Part shown: positions 46,608 to 58,600 of the stretch, in pieces | How the letters are laid out: each line of letters opens with the position of its first letter | Position numbering within the stretch: position 1 is the first letter of the stretch | From: Microstegium vimineum | Taxonomy: Eukaryota > Streptophyta > Magnoliopsida > Poales > Poaceae | Length of the DNA: 64,000 nt | Assembly: GCA_022036555.1 (NCBI GenBank) | Contig: CM039119.1 | Coordinates: 5,332,001 to 5,396,000 of the forward strand | Reading direction: 5' to 3' | Translations under genes and position numbers: made by a program | The notes under the pieces: model-generated | Database searches by the model: none | The model's input: the letters and a program-made list of their open reading frames with translations, nothing else | Told to the model about the DNA's origin: nothing

Positions 46608-49600
46608 TTACAACAGGGATTGGATGGCTGATATCACACGCAGGCGAATTTGCTCTATCTCCTCCATCTCCTTGGCATCGGCATCGGCAGACCCCTCCAT
46701 CGACTTGATTTTCTTCTTCAGTGCAATGGCTTGTCGGGCGTTTGTATCCCTTTCTTGTCGAAGAGCTTTGACGGTATCGGGTAGCTGAGCTTTCTTTTGG
46801 TTAGCTATGTTCAAAGCTTCTTCAACCTTTCTTAATTCAGCCTGCAGCTCTTCCTTCCTTACCGATAGTTGAGCGATTTCTTGCTCGAGGTCGGCGCCAG
46901 AAGCTTCTACTTGGCTGATGCTCTTATGCTTCTCATCGGCAGTTTTCTTGAACTTGAGCATCTCCTCTGTGAGCTTGGACTGGGCATTCCTATCGGCAAG
47001 GCGGCGTGAGATCCGTTGGTATTGGAGTTGGCGGCTCTCAAAGAATGCTGCCTGGAAGAGAATCTCCTCTGTATCGGCAGAGAGGTGGCCTTGGATGTCC
47101 TTGAATGCTATCTTTGCTGCAGTTGAATCTTGGACAAGCTGGAATGTATCTTGTTGCAGCAGAGAAAGCAGTGCTTTAAGTTTAAGTTTAACCTCTGCCG
47201 ATAAAGTTGGAGTAGAGCTTTCTTCATCTTCGTCTTCATCGGGAGGATTGACGGCGAAGGAGAATAGGCTATCTGCTGGAGCGGAGGCTTCTTGGTTCTC
47301 ATCCTCGTCTTGGAGGTTGATGCCGAAAGAGAACAAGCTATCTGGGGAATCTTGGGCCTGAAAAAGAAGAAGTTAAGACGTGCCGATTGTAAAGTTATAT
47401 TGCAAAATTTTGAGTAGCCAACTTACCATCTTGAAGCGGACCTCTTGCCCGGGATTTGGCACGTCAGTTGGTACAGCCTCGTCCTGATCGGCAGCAGTTG
47501 CCGATGAGCACGCTTCTGTTGGGGAAGCGGTTGGCGTTGTTGGTGCTGTTGGTGGCGTTGTCTCTGCCGTTGTGATCGGTTCCGGTGGTGGTGTTGCCAT
47601 CCCCTGGTCAGGACTCTCATCTGGTGTAGGCACTGGTGCCGATACCGATGCTGTTGTTGGTTCCTGCGGTGGCGGCGTTGCTTCCTGGATCGGAGTTTCT
47701 TCCATTGGCTGTTCAGGAGCAGATGCCGATGGTTGTTCTGCTGTTGGTGCATCTACAACGGTTGGTGATACAGCTGGGGTAGCTCGCCTCAAGCGTTTCC
47801 ACTTTGGCGCAGCAGTAGGCGAACCAGCTCGTTTTTGTTGCGAAGCCTGGGAGGCATCGGCAACAGGAGTTGGAGGAGTTCGTGCAGCTGCCGATAGTCT
47901 CATTGCCTAAAAATATTTAGTGCAAGTTACATAAATTAAATGTTGCCGATAAGCAGTATGTGATCGGTATAAGTAAAGATGGGATTTACTGCAAAAACCC
48001 ATGTCAAGGCAGCAGCAGCAACCGATGTAGCTTTGGTTTTTGTAGGCGTCGATTTGGGTACCTTCTGAGGGGTGAAGGCAGCCAATGTGGGGGCGCTATT
48101 GCCGATGAGTGATATAGGACTCATCATTCGAAGGTTGAAGGGCTTGCCACTATTGTTCATCTTAGGGATCGGATCGCCAGCCTGTCAAGCATAAGGAGAT
48201 CACATGCCAATGATAAGAGTAAAGTAATGAGGAATGCATCGGGATAAAAACTTACTGCGTCGTCGGGGATGATGTGGTTGGCGTCAATCATATGCCGATA
48301 GTAGTGTGATGACTTAGCAAATAATTGATATCTCCATTCTTGCCACCAGAATTTATATTCATTCGTGATGAAGGATGTTGGTGACCAGGAGGATAAGTCA
48401 ATATCTGACGTATCGACATTAGGAGGAAGATTGACGATTTTGTTCCAGTCATAGGACTGGAGATGGTCTGCCTTGGCTTTATCACCTTGGAGTAGCAGAG
48501 CTTGATCGACAGTTGGCCAAATGCCAGTTGTCTTGCCGCTGCCGATGGGTAGTGGAACTCGAAGGATGGAGGGGCATTCTTCCCGGTTCCGAAAATATTG
48601 ACTGGGATAGCTCGGGGAACAATACTGGCCCTCATGATTATTTGATTTTGAGGCACATTCCCATTGGTAAGGTTGAACAGCAGCGGAAATCGGTTGTCCT
48701 CGTCAATGTATGGCCACCAGAGCCGTTCCGAAGCAGGGATTCCGTTGTAAAATTTCTGGAAGAACATGCCAAACTGCTCTGCATCGGCATCGGTCCCTGG
48801 CAACACTATGATGGCCTCTCCGAAGTTGAGTGGAGGACGAGTTGCCGATTCATCATCCCTATATTTGTAATCTTCCGATATGTCCCTTGGGAATTGTTGA
48901 GTGAACAAGTCGAACTAAAGGACTTTGTCCATGTGTGCGTTCAGCCACATGTTGATGAACCATCAGGGACCCCCGAGGTTGCCGATGGGCTCGCCTAGCA
49001 GTAACCTCTTGGATACTTGGTGTAGAAGGCGGTATACCGATCCAAGAAGATATCGGCCGAGAGGGAGTCTTGTTCCATCGGCTAAGAGCTCTGCTACTGG
49101 GAGATGCATGGTAGTAGGTCCGACTGCCCTGCCACAGAAGATGAATTTTTCTAGCCACATATTCAGAAAGATGGCATGCTCCCTCTGGCTTACCGATACA
49201 GTCTTCTGATACTCCTGGATATAGCCAGTCCAGCCGCCGATATTCCGAGTGTTCACTTTGTACTCGGCTTTCCTATTGAACAGAGTAAAGGTATCGGCAG
49301 AGGAGACATCGAGACCAGTCAACATGTGCACATCGTCAAGTGTGGGAGTGGCTGGTCCATGCCTAAATAGGAAGGCGTTCATGGTGTCAGACCCGAAATA
49401 GGAGGCCGCTATCAACATGTTCTCGTTTTTCTCCATATTGGCAATGGAGAGCCTAATGCACTGATCCAAATTGCGCTCTGACCAATAGACTTGGTGTGTT
49501 CTAACGATCCTAAGGTACCAGTTCTTCCACCCCTTGGTAGACTTGGGCCATGAACGGAAGGCGTCCTTCCATAATCCTAAACTGAAACTTTCAGACCTGA

Positions 49601-49849
49601 ATGAAATCCGGTTGGCCTCCGCATTGATCAGATAGCTAGAGTCAGGATTTCCCATTGGGCCTAAGCAGGTGAAGCTGGACTGCTCAAGAGGGATTACTAC
49701 TTTATTGTACAGTTCCTAGGTTTCAAAAAGAAAAAGAAGGATTAAAGGAAGAAAAAAGGAAAAGTTACGGGATTCATACGGATTAGGAACTTGCAGAAAG
49801 AGTAAGGAAGGAATGGATTTACCTTGGGGATGTCGACTTGGATCGCCAT
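46608..49849 (-). pseudogene. Antisense spliced PMD-coiled-coil gene of gypsy A
   Basis: A five-exon gene opposite to gag-pol: exon 1 49849-49823 (MAIQVDIPK), exon 2 49715-48256, exon 3 48181-47990, exon 4 47906-47427, exon 5 47357-46608. All introns are GT-AG and all joins are phase 0; donors 2 and 4 are GTAAGT. Exon 2 encodes the plant mobile domain (PF10536-like): FRHGPATPTLDDVHMLTGLD, REHAIFLNMWLEKFIF and LGRYLLGSVYRLL. Exon 4 is Pro/Thr/Ala-rich and probably disordered. Exon 5 is a long coiled coil (LEQEIAQLSVRKEELQAELR) with an acidic start. PMD proteins of the MAIN/MAIL type act in silencing, and PMDs are known in plant transposons. Lesions here are a Trp-to-stop at 48963, a stop at 48915 and a one-base loss near 48450. 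Full length would be about 970 residues. Element B has the same borders but different lesions. Confidence 0.82.
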
Positions 49850-50259
49850 TAGAGCTGAGGAGTTCTTGCGGATTGAGCTTGGCTTGAAGAAGGTACTGTC
49901 GCTCGAGCTCGAACAAGTGTTCTTCGGAGACGCCGCTGGAGGTTGAAGACGAAGATAGGTGAAAAGTGAAAGTGGGCCTAGGGTAAAAGGAAAGTTGGAT
50001 CGTGGTAACTTTTATAGACCTAGGTCAGGGGTATTTTAGAATTTCTGCTCATACTATACAGGAATGTGAAAAGGCTTGCGGCGGATGTGCGCGATAATCA
50101 AGGAGATATTGTTAGGTTTGCAACTGTTTATGCTATGATCGAGGAATTTTATTAATAAATTGTAATTCTGCGCGTGGGGATTGAGGAAGTTGTGCAGTTA
50201 TCTCGGAGAAAACGGCTATAGTGGAGAGAATTTCGGCGCGTAAAATATTCTACACTCCG

Positions 50260-50274
50260 AAATTGGGGGGCATG
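50260..50274 (+). other. Polypurine tract of gypsy A
   Basis: AAATTGGGGGGCATG directly before the 3' LTR start TGTTGACACC at 50275. It primes plus-strand synthesis in such elements. Confidence 0.75.
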
Positions 50275-51292
50275 TGTTGACACCGTTTTTCGGCACGTGT
50301 CAAATGAGCTAAGACTTGTGTTGATCGGCAGCCGTTTTCCATCGGCATCAGGAAGTCATGAGTTAGTATTGCCGATGAGAGTGCTGTGAGAAGACTAAGT
50401 GTGTTGCCGATGGAAGCTGGAGGTTTCGGATGTTGCCGATAGGATTTGAATGGCTGTCACCAGAACTATAGAGGCCGATTGCTGATGTTGCCGATGTCGA
50501 TTGCCGATGAAGAAATGATGCCGATGGGCATGGAGTGCCGATGGACACAAGATGATGGGGCAGTTGACGTCAGCAGAAGATGGCTGGTGGCGAAAGAAGG
50601 AAAATAACGGGTTGAAGGAGTCTGCCGATGGAAAGTTTTCATCGAAGCGAAGACATAAGGAAACTGGTGACTTCATACCAGTATTATTATAGTAGTTTGA
50701 GTCGGACTCTTGCATGAGTCATTTGTTTTCCTTTAAAATAGGCGTGTTTGTTTAGGAAAATAATATTGTTATTTTAGATCCGACTCCTGCGCGGGTCAAG
50801 TTTCCTTAAAGTTAGGAGTTTGTTTTAGGAAAGATACGAGTCGTGTCTTTGTACAACTCTCCATGTGGGAGTATAAATATGTGCCCAAGGGCTGCGTGTA
50901 AGAATCCAATCAAAATCAAATCAATTTACTCTTATTCTAATTTTACTGCAATTTACCCTTTTTTGCATTAGTCTTAGTTTATCAACGAGTTCTTCAAGCT
51001 TCGACGGGCTGCATCACCTTGATCTCCGTCAAACCCTTGTAAGTTCCGCGTGGGAGTATCTCTAAGCTTTGACATCCGGGCGCATCACTGTTGTCTCGTT
51101 CAGCTCTGCTCTAGTTATCCTGATCAAGTTCCAATCTTGGCATCCGGGCGCATCGCCGTTGTCTTGATTGAATCTTGTTCTAGTTATCGTCCTTGTCGAT
51201 TAACTGGTCAAATCGACTGGCACGCCCTCGGATATCAAATTTCAGGTATAAGCCCGAGGTGTTCGCAGATCCTGACGCTTTTTGTGTCAACA
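50275..51292 (+). repeat. 3' LTR of gypsy A (1018 bp)
   Basis: Starts TGTTGACACC and ends GTGTCAACA, a 9-bp inverted terminus. TATAAATA box at 50872-50879. Twelve or so GCCGAT words lie in its first 400 bp. The sequence after it (CACGT) would be the target duplication, but its left partner is deleted. Confidence 0.92.
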
Positions 51293-52705
51293 CACGTATG
51301 CCAACAAGTGAACCAAATGCAATATCTATCCATACATCATACACCTCCACATACATAGTAGGCAAAACAGTCAGCTATTCAGTTCTATTCTCTTTGCCGT
51401 TTGTGCTAGGCCGGCAGTGCTGCGCAGTCCGGCACTGTCGCGCCTATGGCTGACACTACCGCGACTTAAAATCTGCCCGTTGGTAGTGAGGGGGTATAAC
51501 CTTATCCCCTCACTCTCCCCAACGGTCATCTCTGCCATTCACTCAGATTCATTTTGAGAACAGACTTGAGAAGCTCTCTTCTTGCTCCCCTTTCTTCCTT
51601 GGTTGCTCCAACACTCTCCTCCATTGATTTCCACCAAAATCTTTGAGAGTTTGAGCCTCCAAGCTTCAGCGGAAGCTTCTCCCTCGGATCTTTAACTCCT
51701 ACAAGCATTTGGTTCGCGTGGTGGCAGGCGGTTTGAGTTTGTTACTCTTGGAGCTTTGCTCCTAGCCGGCTAGGTGTTGCCCTTGAGCTTGCCAACTTCG
51801 TGTGGCAGCCTAGGGAGGTTTGTAACACCACCACTTTGCTAATACATTGCCCCTCATCTCAAGAGTTCACTCTCTTGACTTGATACCGAGGAAAGAGCCA
51901 ACCTTTGTGGTGAGCTTGAGCCTTGTGTGGCGCACCTCAACAACGTGGACGTAGGCAAGCCTTGGTTACGAGCTGAACCATGGGTCAAATCTTGTGTCAA
52001 CTTGTGATTGTCTCTTTGCTTTGATATATATTGCTCTCAAGTTGATTTCTAGGGTTTGGACCCGATTTACGTCGTGGGTGTGTTGCTACCACTTTCAAGT
52101 GGTCTTCAAGTGGTGCTGGAGGTTCTCTACACTCCTAGGAAGGTTTTGATTCAAGTAGAATATTCATATCTATTATAGTTTTTGAATTGTGCAAAGGTCT
52201 GTCCAGCTGACCAGCACTGCCGGCCCAGAGAGCAGCAGTACCGGGCAACCGCGGCAGTGCCGCGCTTGTGCTGACAGAAGCTTTGAGTTTGATTTTAAAC
52301 AGGCCTATTCACCCCCTCTAGGCTTATCAGGTCCTTACAAAAGTTATAGATCTTGTCGAGTACTACAACTTTAATATAAAGTTAGTCTTCATCGGATATT
52401 ATATGAGAAACTTATGAAAACCTTTTACCGCATATCACCGATGGTTTAAGTCATGAACCGACAGTGATAGTATCCGTGTCGGTTTTAGCCAAAATCCAAT
52501 AGTGATGACTTGATATTATTGTCATTTCTTGGCTAAAACCGACAAAGATATAAACGATAGTGAAGACTTGAATATCAGTATCGGTTAGTCCTATATCATT
52601 AGCAGTTTTAGTCAAAAATCGATAATGATGTGCAATCACTGTTGATTTCATAAAATCCGGCAGTGATGCAGCCCAGAGTAATAAATATTATATCTATAGT
52701 AGTGT

Positions 52706-53319
52706 GTGTGGTTGGCTGAAAGCATCTTCCTCCGAATCATGCCATGGTGATTAATGGCGAATCACCGTGTCGAAAAGGAGGGCGGGGTAGGAGGTTGACG
52801 GTGCGGCTGGCAGCGAGGAGGAGACAGAGGTAGAGCCGTGAGGGAGGAAGAAGGGCACATCAATCCATGCTTAACTCGGTCCTACTTCGGCCAACTGACG
52901 AGCCAGTACATCTCCAAACAACATCAAACAGCTAGCGAGTGCGGGTAATTAAAAGCCACGGCAGCGAGCACTGCTCGGAAAGTGTGTGTGCCTGCTTTGT
53001 TGTTAGTACTAGCTACAGTATCTAGTACAGGAGGATTGAATGCTAGAGTTGTCAGCTTTGCAGTGCCAAGCATGTGAAGGAGGAGAATGAGTGGGCAAGC
53101 ACTAAAAAACAATCAGTACCGATGGTTCAAATTAACGCATTATATACTGGTATAAAAAATATTGCTGCCTGCAGGGTATTACCGAAGATTGTAAAACCTG
53201 ATTTCTTATCGATCGAGGATTGTTCTTGACCGCCAACATGAAAGGCCATCGCGCTAGACAAAGTAACTTGTTTTCTCCATCGTTAACTGGGTAACAGAAC
53301 CACAGTTGATTCACACGTA
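52706..53319. other. Intergenic, nothing recognised
   Basis: No supported gene or element between the CACTA end and a Stowaway-like element. Confidence 0.45.
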
Positions 53320-53694
53320 CTTTCTCTGTCAAAAAAAAACACAATTATAGAACTAGACATCAATGTAGGTAAAATTACCAAAATATCCCTATAACCTGAC
53401 CGGCAGTTATGGGACAGAAATCATCTTGTGCTGGAGTCTTCTAGAATGAAACTAGTGGCCTGAAAGGTTACACCCTTATTAGGGCTGTTTTTTAAGCTGT
53501 TATTTTTGTACAACGGAACAAAAAACGAGTGAAACACTGAATTTTTTACTCTTTTCGAGACTTGTTCACGACTTGACAGCCTAGCCTGCGCACATGGTCA
53601 CCTGAACTGACATCCTAGCCTGTGCACAGCATGAGCGTTTTTATTTTCACAAAATTTGAACCGCTCAATTGTTGTTTTTTTTTGACGGAGGGAG
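53320..53694. mobile_element. Stowaway-like MITE (375 bp)
   Basis: Left end CTTTCTCTGTCAAAAAAAAA, right end TTTTTTTTTGACGGAGGGAG, flanked by TA (53318-53319 and 53695-53696). The TIRs match apart from a few changes. The interior is non-coding, with a duplicated phrase CAGCCTAGCCTGCGCACA / CATCCTAGCCTGTGCACA. Confidence 0.72.
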
Positions 53695-53792
53695 TACCTG
53701 CTATTATCTAGGCCATATGTTTGGATTCACGATCTGATGATAATTGTTAGCTGACAATGAAAGGTCTAGCTAACAATTATCCAATCTACCAT

Positions 53793-54572
53793 CACTACTA
53801 CAGAAACGACAATCACTGCTGGTCCATCACTGCCGGTTTTGTTTGAGCTGGCAGTGATGCCTCATCACTGCCGGTTCATGTTATGACAGGCCCCTAATTA
53901 TTGGGGGCAAGGGCTGAACCGGCAGTGAAACACCATATCACTGCCGGTTCGTGACTTGAACCGGCAGTGATGCCTCTCGGCCCTATCACTGTCGGTTCAA
54001 GCCACCAATTGGCAGTGATGTGGTGTTTCATTGCCGGTTCGTATCTAGAACCGACAGTGATGTTGTGTACAGTATAAAGGTTTCGATCTCCTCTCCCTTC
54101 TCTGCCCCAACAGTGCAGAACAGTGCGTGAGGAGCTCTCTGTCTCCATTGTTGCGGTTGGTGGATTTCTTGAACTTCATTGTTGGCTCCTCTTCACTCTT
54201 GGATCCTCATATCTTCTTGCTCTTGGTTAGTAACAAGCATATTTCTTTAGAATTGTTGGTTTATATTGTTTTTGTGTGTAAATCCATATTTAGAGCTATA
54301 CTATTTTTCATGATCAAGAAGAGCTAGAGTTGTTGCAATTTGTGTCTATTTTTTTCTAGCTTTTAGATCCAAAATTATTTGGAAAAAATGTAACACTTTG
54401 TTTTTATTGGGTAATTATTTTGCAATCATTGAGTAGCTAGGTTCGAAAGATTCGTCTCGAAAATTATGGATAAAAATTGTAATTAGTTATATTTATTACT
54501 TACATTTAATACTCCATGCATACATTTAAAGATTTGATGGGATGTGGAATAGATTCGGTATTTATTACTTAG
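53793..54572. mobile_element. Left end of a CACTA element, cut by gypsy B
   Basis: Starts CACTACTACAGAAACGAC. Subterminal words ATCACTGCCGGTT / AACCGGCAGTGA occur about nine times in both orientations up to 54065. AT-rich interior follows until gypsy B starts at 54573. No right end was found beyond B. Confidence 0.75.
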
Positions 54573-55624
54573 TGTTGACACCATTTTTTGACACGTGTCA
54601 AATGGGCTGAGGCTTGACTGGTCAGCGGCCGTTCTCCATCGGTATCAGGAGTTGATAATGCCGATAGGAGGGTGCTATGAGTTTTGCCGATGGAAGCTGA
54701 TGAGCCTTGTCGACCAAATCGGTGAAGTCTTACTGGAACTGATTGCCGATGAGGAGTCTTTACCGATTGCCGATGAAGGGGTCTTGCCGATTGCCGATAA
54801 AGGCTTGTTGCCGATTGCCGATGGAAGATTGTTGCTGATTGCCGATGAAGAAGATGCTGTCGATTGCCGATCGAAAAAGTATTACCGATGCCGATGGGCG
54901 TGATTTAGCACTTGGTGGCAGCGGAAGACTACCGGTGACCAAAGAAGGAAGTTGCAGGGATCTGCCGATGGAAAGTTTCCATCGAAGAGTATAAGGAAAC
55001 TGGTGTTCTGTGGCAGTATTAATATAGTGGTTTGCGTCCGACTCTTGCATGGGTCGCTTATTTTCCTTTAAAATAGGTGTGTTTGTTTAGGGAATAAATA
55101 TTGTTATCCGGCTCCTGCGCGAGTCAGTTTCCTTTAAAGTAGGAGTTTGTTTTTAGGAAAGATATGTGTCGTGTCTTTGTACAACTCTCCATGCGGGAGT
55201 ATAAATATGAGCCCGAGGGCTATGGAATGGATATCAATCCAATTCAAAACAAATCAATTCTACTTTTTATCTTACTTTTATCGCAATTTACCTTTATTAT
55301 GCATTAGTTATAGCTTAACGAGTTCTTCAAGCTTTCGACGGGCTGCATCACCCTGATCTCCGTCAAAATCCTTGCTAGTTCCGCGTGGGAGTACCTCTAG
55401 GCTTTGGCAATCGGGCGCATCGCTGTTTGCCTCGTCTAGCTCTGCTCTAGTTATCCGTGATCAATCTGAGCCTTGACGTCCGGGCGCATCGCTGTTGTCT
55501 CGTTCAGTTTGTCATAGTTATCATCCTTGTCGATTGATTGGTCAAATCGACTGGCATGCCCTCGACATTGAGCTTTGGGTAATAGCCCGAGGTGTTCACG
55601 GATCTGACGCTTTTTGTGTCAACA
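54573..55624 (+). repeat. 5' LTR of gypsy B (1052 bp)
   Basis: Starts TGTTGACACC, ends GTGTCAACA, TATAAATA at 55200-55207. Clearly homologous to the LTRs of A in the second half but diverged in the first. It contains 12 GCCGAT hexamers between 54660 and 54969. Confidence 0.9.
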
Positions 55625-55672
55625 CCTCTTTTGGCACGCCCAGTGGGACACGATTATATAAATATATCTATC

Positions 55673-58600
55673 ATGACTAATCCCAGGAGTGTCATTGAAG
55701 TCTCCACAGCAGATCTGACAGGTCATCAGAAACAGGCTCTGGAGCAGGCAATGGAGGAATACAAGCGCTCGTATCTTAGATCCTTCAACCTAAACGGGAT
55801 CGGCGAAGCGATACCGAAGCAAGATCCGCCATCGCTGCGGCAGACCATTCTCAACGCCGATCCTGGTAAAATACAAGAGATGGTTAATTCTGCATTCAAT
55901 AATGCATTAATTAGCCAATCCAATGTGCTGTCCGATGCTGTATGCAATGCTGTCAAGCAAAGATTCAAGGGACAGGAACCATATTATGTTGGTCCAGAGT
56001 GTCGTCAACTCGGATCGGCATCTTTTGCAACCCCATCGGCGGTTCCAGAGGCGTCTTCACCAATCGTGAACCAATCTGCCGGTGAGGTCATGCCACTGAG
56101 ATCAAGCCCAGCGGGCTTTACTCAAGTGAACACAAATCCGGCGGCCTCAGCAATGTCCGGACCTGTCATCCAGAATCAGCCAACTTCAGCCAATTGTTGG
56201 AGGTATGATACGCATCTAAGTCTATCTGCTGATTCCAGATTGGTCCAAGTCAACCATGCAGGAGGGGAAGTTCCTATGGCATCGGCAACGTCTGCACAGC
56301 CGATGGTCCCAGTGATGCATTACACTGCGTCCTCTCCAATAATGCGGTCGCCAACAGGGAATCTACAAACGGCAATGCCTAGAGTGCCATGCGTTCAACC
56401 ATCGGCAGGCCACTCGCCGATACAACGAAGCCCGATAGTTGTGAGTCAACCTATGGCGGCAATGGTTTTTCAAACTGGGATACCTGCTAATCAAGGCAGC
56501 TATGTTATTAATTGTCCGGCACCACAAGAGCAGTAGGCATCAGCCGGCTATCAGCCATTGGCAACATGTAGGCCGATGCAACAAGGTGCGCCAACTGTCA
56601 GTCGACCTGCATCGGCAATAGCTACTCAAGCTGCGGTACCTGTGAGTCCAGGTGATCAATCAAGGGTACAACAAGAACAAACACCCGCCGGTTATCGGTT
56701 ATTAGCGAATACTTGGCCGATGCAACAAGACGCGCTGATAGTTAATCAGCCTAAATCGGCGAGTGCTTGGTCGGTGCAATCAAACATGTTGAGCGTCAGT
56801 CCGCCTACATCGGCCGTAGTGGCTCAACCAGTCTCAAATGGCTATCAGTCACCGGCAACCGCTTGGCCGATACAACAAGGCGTGCCGATTATCAATCAAC
56901 CTGTATCGGTCGTAGCTGCTCAACCCTTGGAACCTACAAATCAAAGCTATCATCCAAGAGTACAAGGGTTGCAGGAATCAGTTGGCTGCCAACCATCGGC
57001 AAGTCTTGGGTCGGTGCAGCAAAATACACCGAGTGTCAATCAGTCTGCATCGGCGGTAGCTGCCCAGCCTATGGTATTCGCGAGTCAAGGCTATCATCTA
57101 AATGTGCAAGAGCTGCGGGAATCAACTAGTTGTCAACCATCGGTAAGTCATGTGCCGGTGACACACAATGTAGGTTGGATTAGTCAATCGCCGATTCAGC
57201 GACAAGTTGCACAGCCTGGACGCCAAGTGGCAAGGACCCTGCAGTATCATCCGGCGAGTCTTCAGAATGAAGTATCGGTATATCAGCCGATAAATACTAC
57301 GCTGCAATACTCACAGGAAAAGGCGCACAATGGAACGTTGGTACGGCAACCGATGAATGCAATAAGCGTAATGCCACGGCACGAGCTAGCAATGGTGCAA
57401 GACCCATCGGTGGCAAAGCCGATGCACGGTGTTGTTATGACTAATGATGTGCATGCGCCGATCATCCCAAGTGCTTCAATGACAGGATCTGAAGAGATAG
57501 TTCAGCATACTCAGCCGGTTGGCATCCAGGATTGTTCATCGGTTAATCAGCCGATGTACAACACTCAGCAGATTGGTGTTATTGATATATCAGCTGCCCC
57601 AATTTGCTCGCCACAAGGATATGAAGTACAACTAGTGGACATCCAGAGTGGCCCATCGGTCAATCAACCGATGCACAGTATTCAACAGGTTGTTACTGCC
57701 GATGAACCGAGCGTTCCGGCCCGCTTAATGCGAAGACGCGGAGAGATGCACCAATCTATTCAGACACTAAGCGTCCAGGATTGCTCAACGGTTAGGCAGC
57801 CGATGCTTGATGCTGCTGATGTATCAGTTGCTCCGACTTGCTCACCACGGAAACATGAAGGAGCACGTCCATCTGTCCCACTAGAAAATGAGTCTGCGCA
57901 TCGGCAAGATCCAGGTACGAAGGTGTTTTTGGCCAAAGAAGTAGAGGCTTCAGACTCGGACGGAGAGCCAAGTATCGGCGACGCTGAATTAGAAAAATTC
58001 ACTTTCGATGTCACAGATGCCGATCAAGATGTTAAATTGTTTAAACTCGAGAAGATTTGGAGCGGAAAAGTGCTTTTGGTTAAACAAGAAAACTCCGAGT
58101 CAGATGAGGAAATAGACACCGGCACTTCTGAATGGGTGGAAGATGAAGAACCGATGCCTTATATGCTCGGCCAGCACGGGGCTGGAAAGTTCACCTTCGA
58201 TGTTACGAAGGCCGATGGGGTATTCGACTTATTACTTCGGGAAGGACGGATTAATCTAGCCCGTGATCAAGTAATTCCATCGGCCAAGGAACTCAAGGAT
58301 ACTAGGTACTGCAAGTGGCACAACGCAAATTCTCACAGTACCAATGACTGCAAAGTCTTCAGGCGGCGGTTGCAGTCAGAAATTAACTCTGGACGGATCC
58401 AGTTTGAAGGTCCTAAAATCCAAGAATCGGTGGAGGTAGATCAGCACCCGTTCCCCAACAATATGGTGGAGGTCAGCGAAAAAACCAGAGTGCTGACGTC
58501 GGAAACTGCCAGGAGGAACTCATCGGTAGACCCTGGTCACCAAGTGCCTGAGCACGATGTAGGGAAGTTCGCCGATGACAGAAGAGGTAAGAAGGTCGTC

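Larger units (their letters stand above)
38660..51292 (+). mobile_element. Gypsy element A (Tat-group, about 12.6 kb) with antisense PMD gene
   Basis: Order: 5' LTR (truncated), PBS, gag, protease, RT, RNase H, second RNase H, integrase on the plus strand; then a spliced antisense gene; polypurine tract; 3' LTR. Two RNase H domains and an antisense extra gene between integrase and the 3' LTR are features of the Tat group of Ty3/gypsy. About 23 differences over 905 aligned LTR bases (by eye, mostly transitions) point to an insertion of moderate age. Many frameshifts and stops in gag and pol make it defective. GCCGAT / ATCGGC words are very frequent throughout. Confidence 0.9.
38628..52339 (+). 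mobile_element. Solo LTR of a copia-type element, split by gypsy A and internally deleted
   Basis: Left piece 38628-38659 starts TGAAAGTGCAATCAAGCCC. Right piece 51293-52339 ends CTTATCAGGTCCTTACA. A perfect AAAGT duplication flanks the pair (38623-38627 and 52340-52344). The right piece has a plausible promoter and leader, and CCGGCAGTGC-type palindromic words. About 33 bp remain on the left, so part of the LTR was lost together with the start of the inserted gypsy element. Confidence 0.82.
37700..52705. mobile_element. Decayed CACTA-type element, interrupted by the copia LTR and gypsy A
   Basis: Right end ATCTATAGTAGTG at 52693-52705. The subterminal part 52430-52680 has repeated ACCGACAGTGAT / ATCACTGTTG-type words in both orientations. 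The left part (about 37700-38627) has similar words only at its start (CACTATCAGTTC, near 37701) and then repeated ACTACAAAGTT ... AACTTTT sequence. When the inserted LTR is removed, the left and right parts read continuously as AACTACAAAGTTATAGATC. No transposase gene remains. The left border is uncertain. Confidence 0.55.

Noticed and set aside
47572..47910. 112-codon plus-strand frame opposite exon 4
   Set aside because: Shadow of the Pro/Thr-rich antisense exon, Gly/Ala/Val/Ser-rich with no motif.
49716..49916. Alternative first exon frame of the antisense gene
   Set aside because: Joining this frame to exon 2 through the same splice sites gives a stop within a few codons, whereas the frame from 49849 reads through in phase 0.
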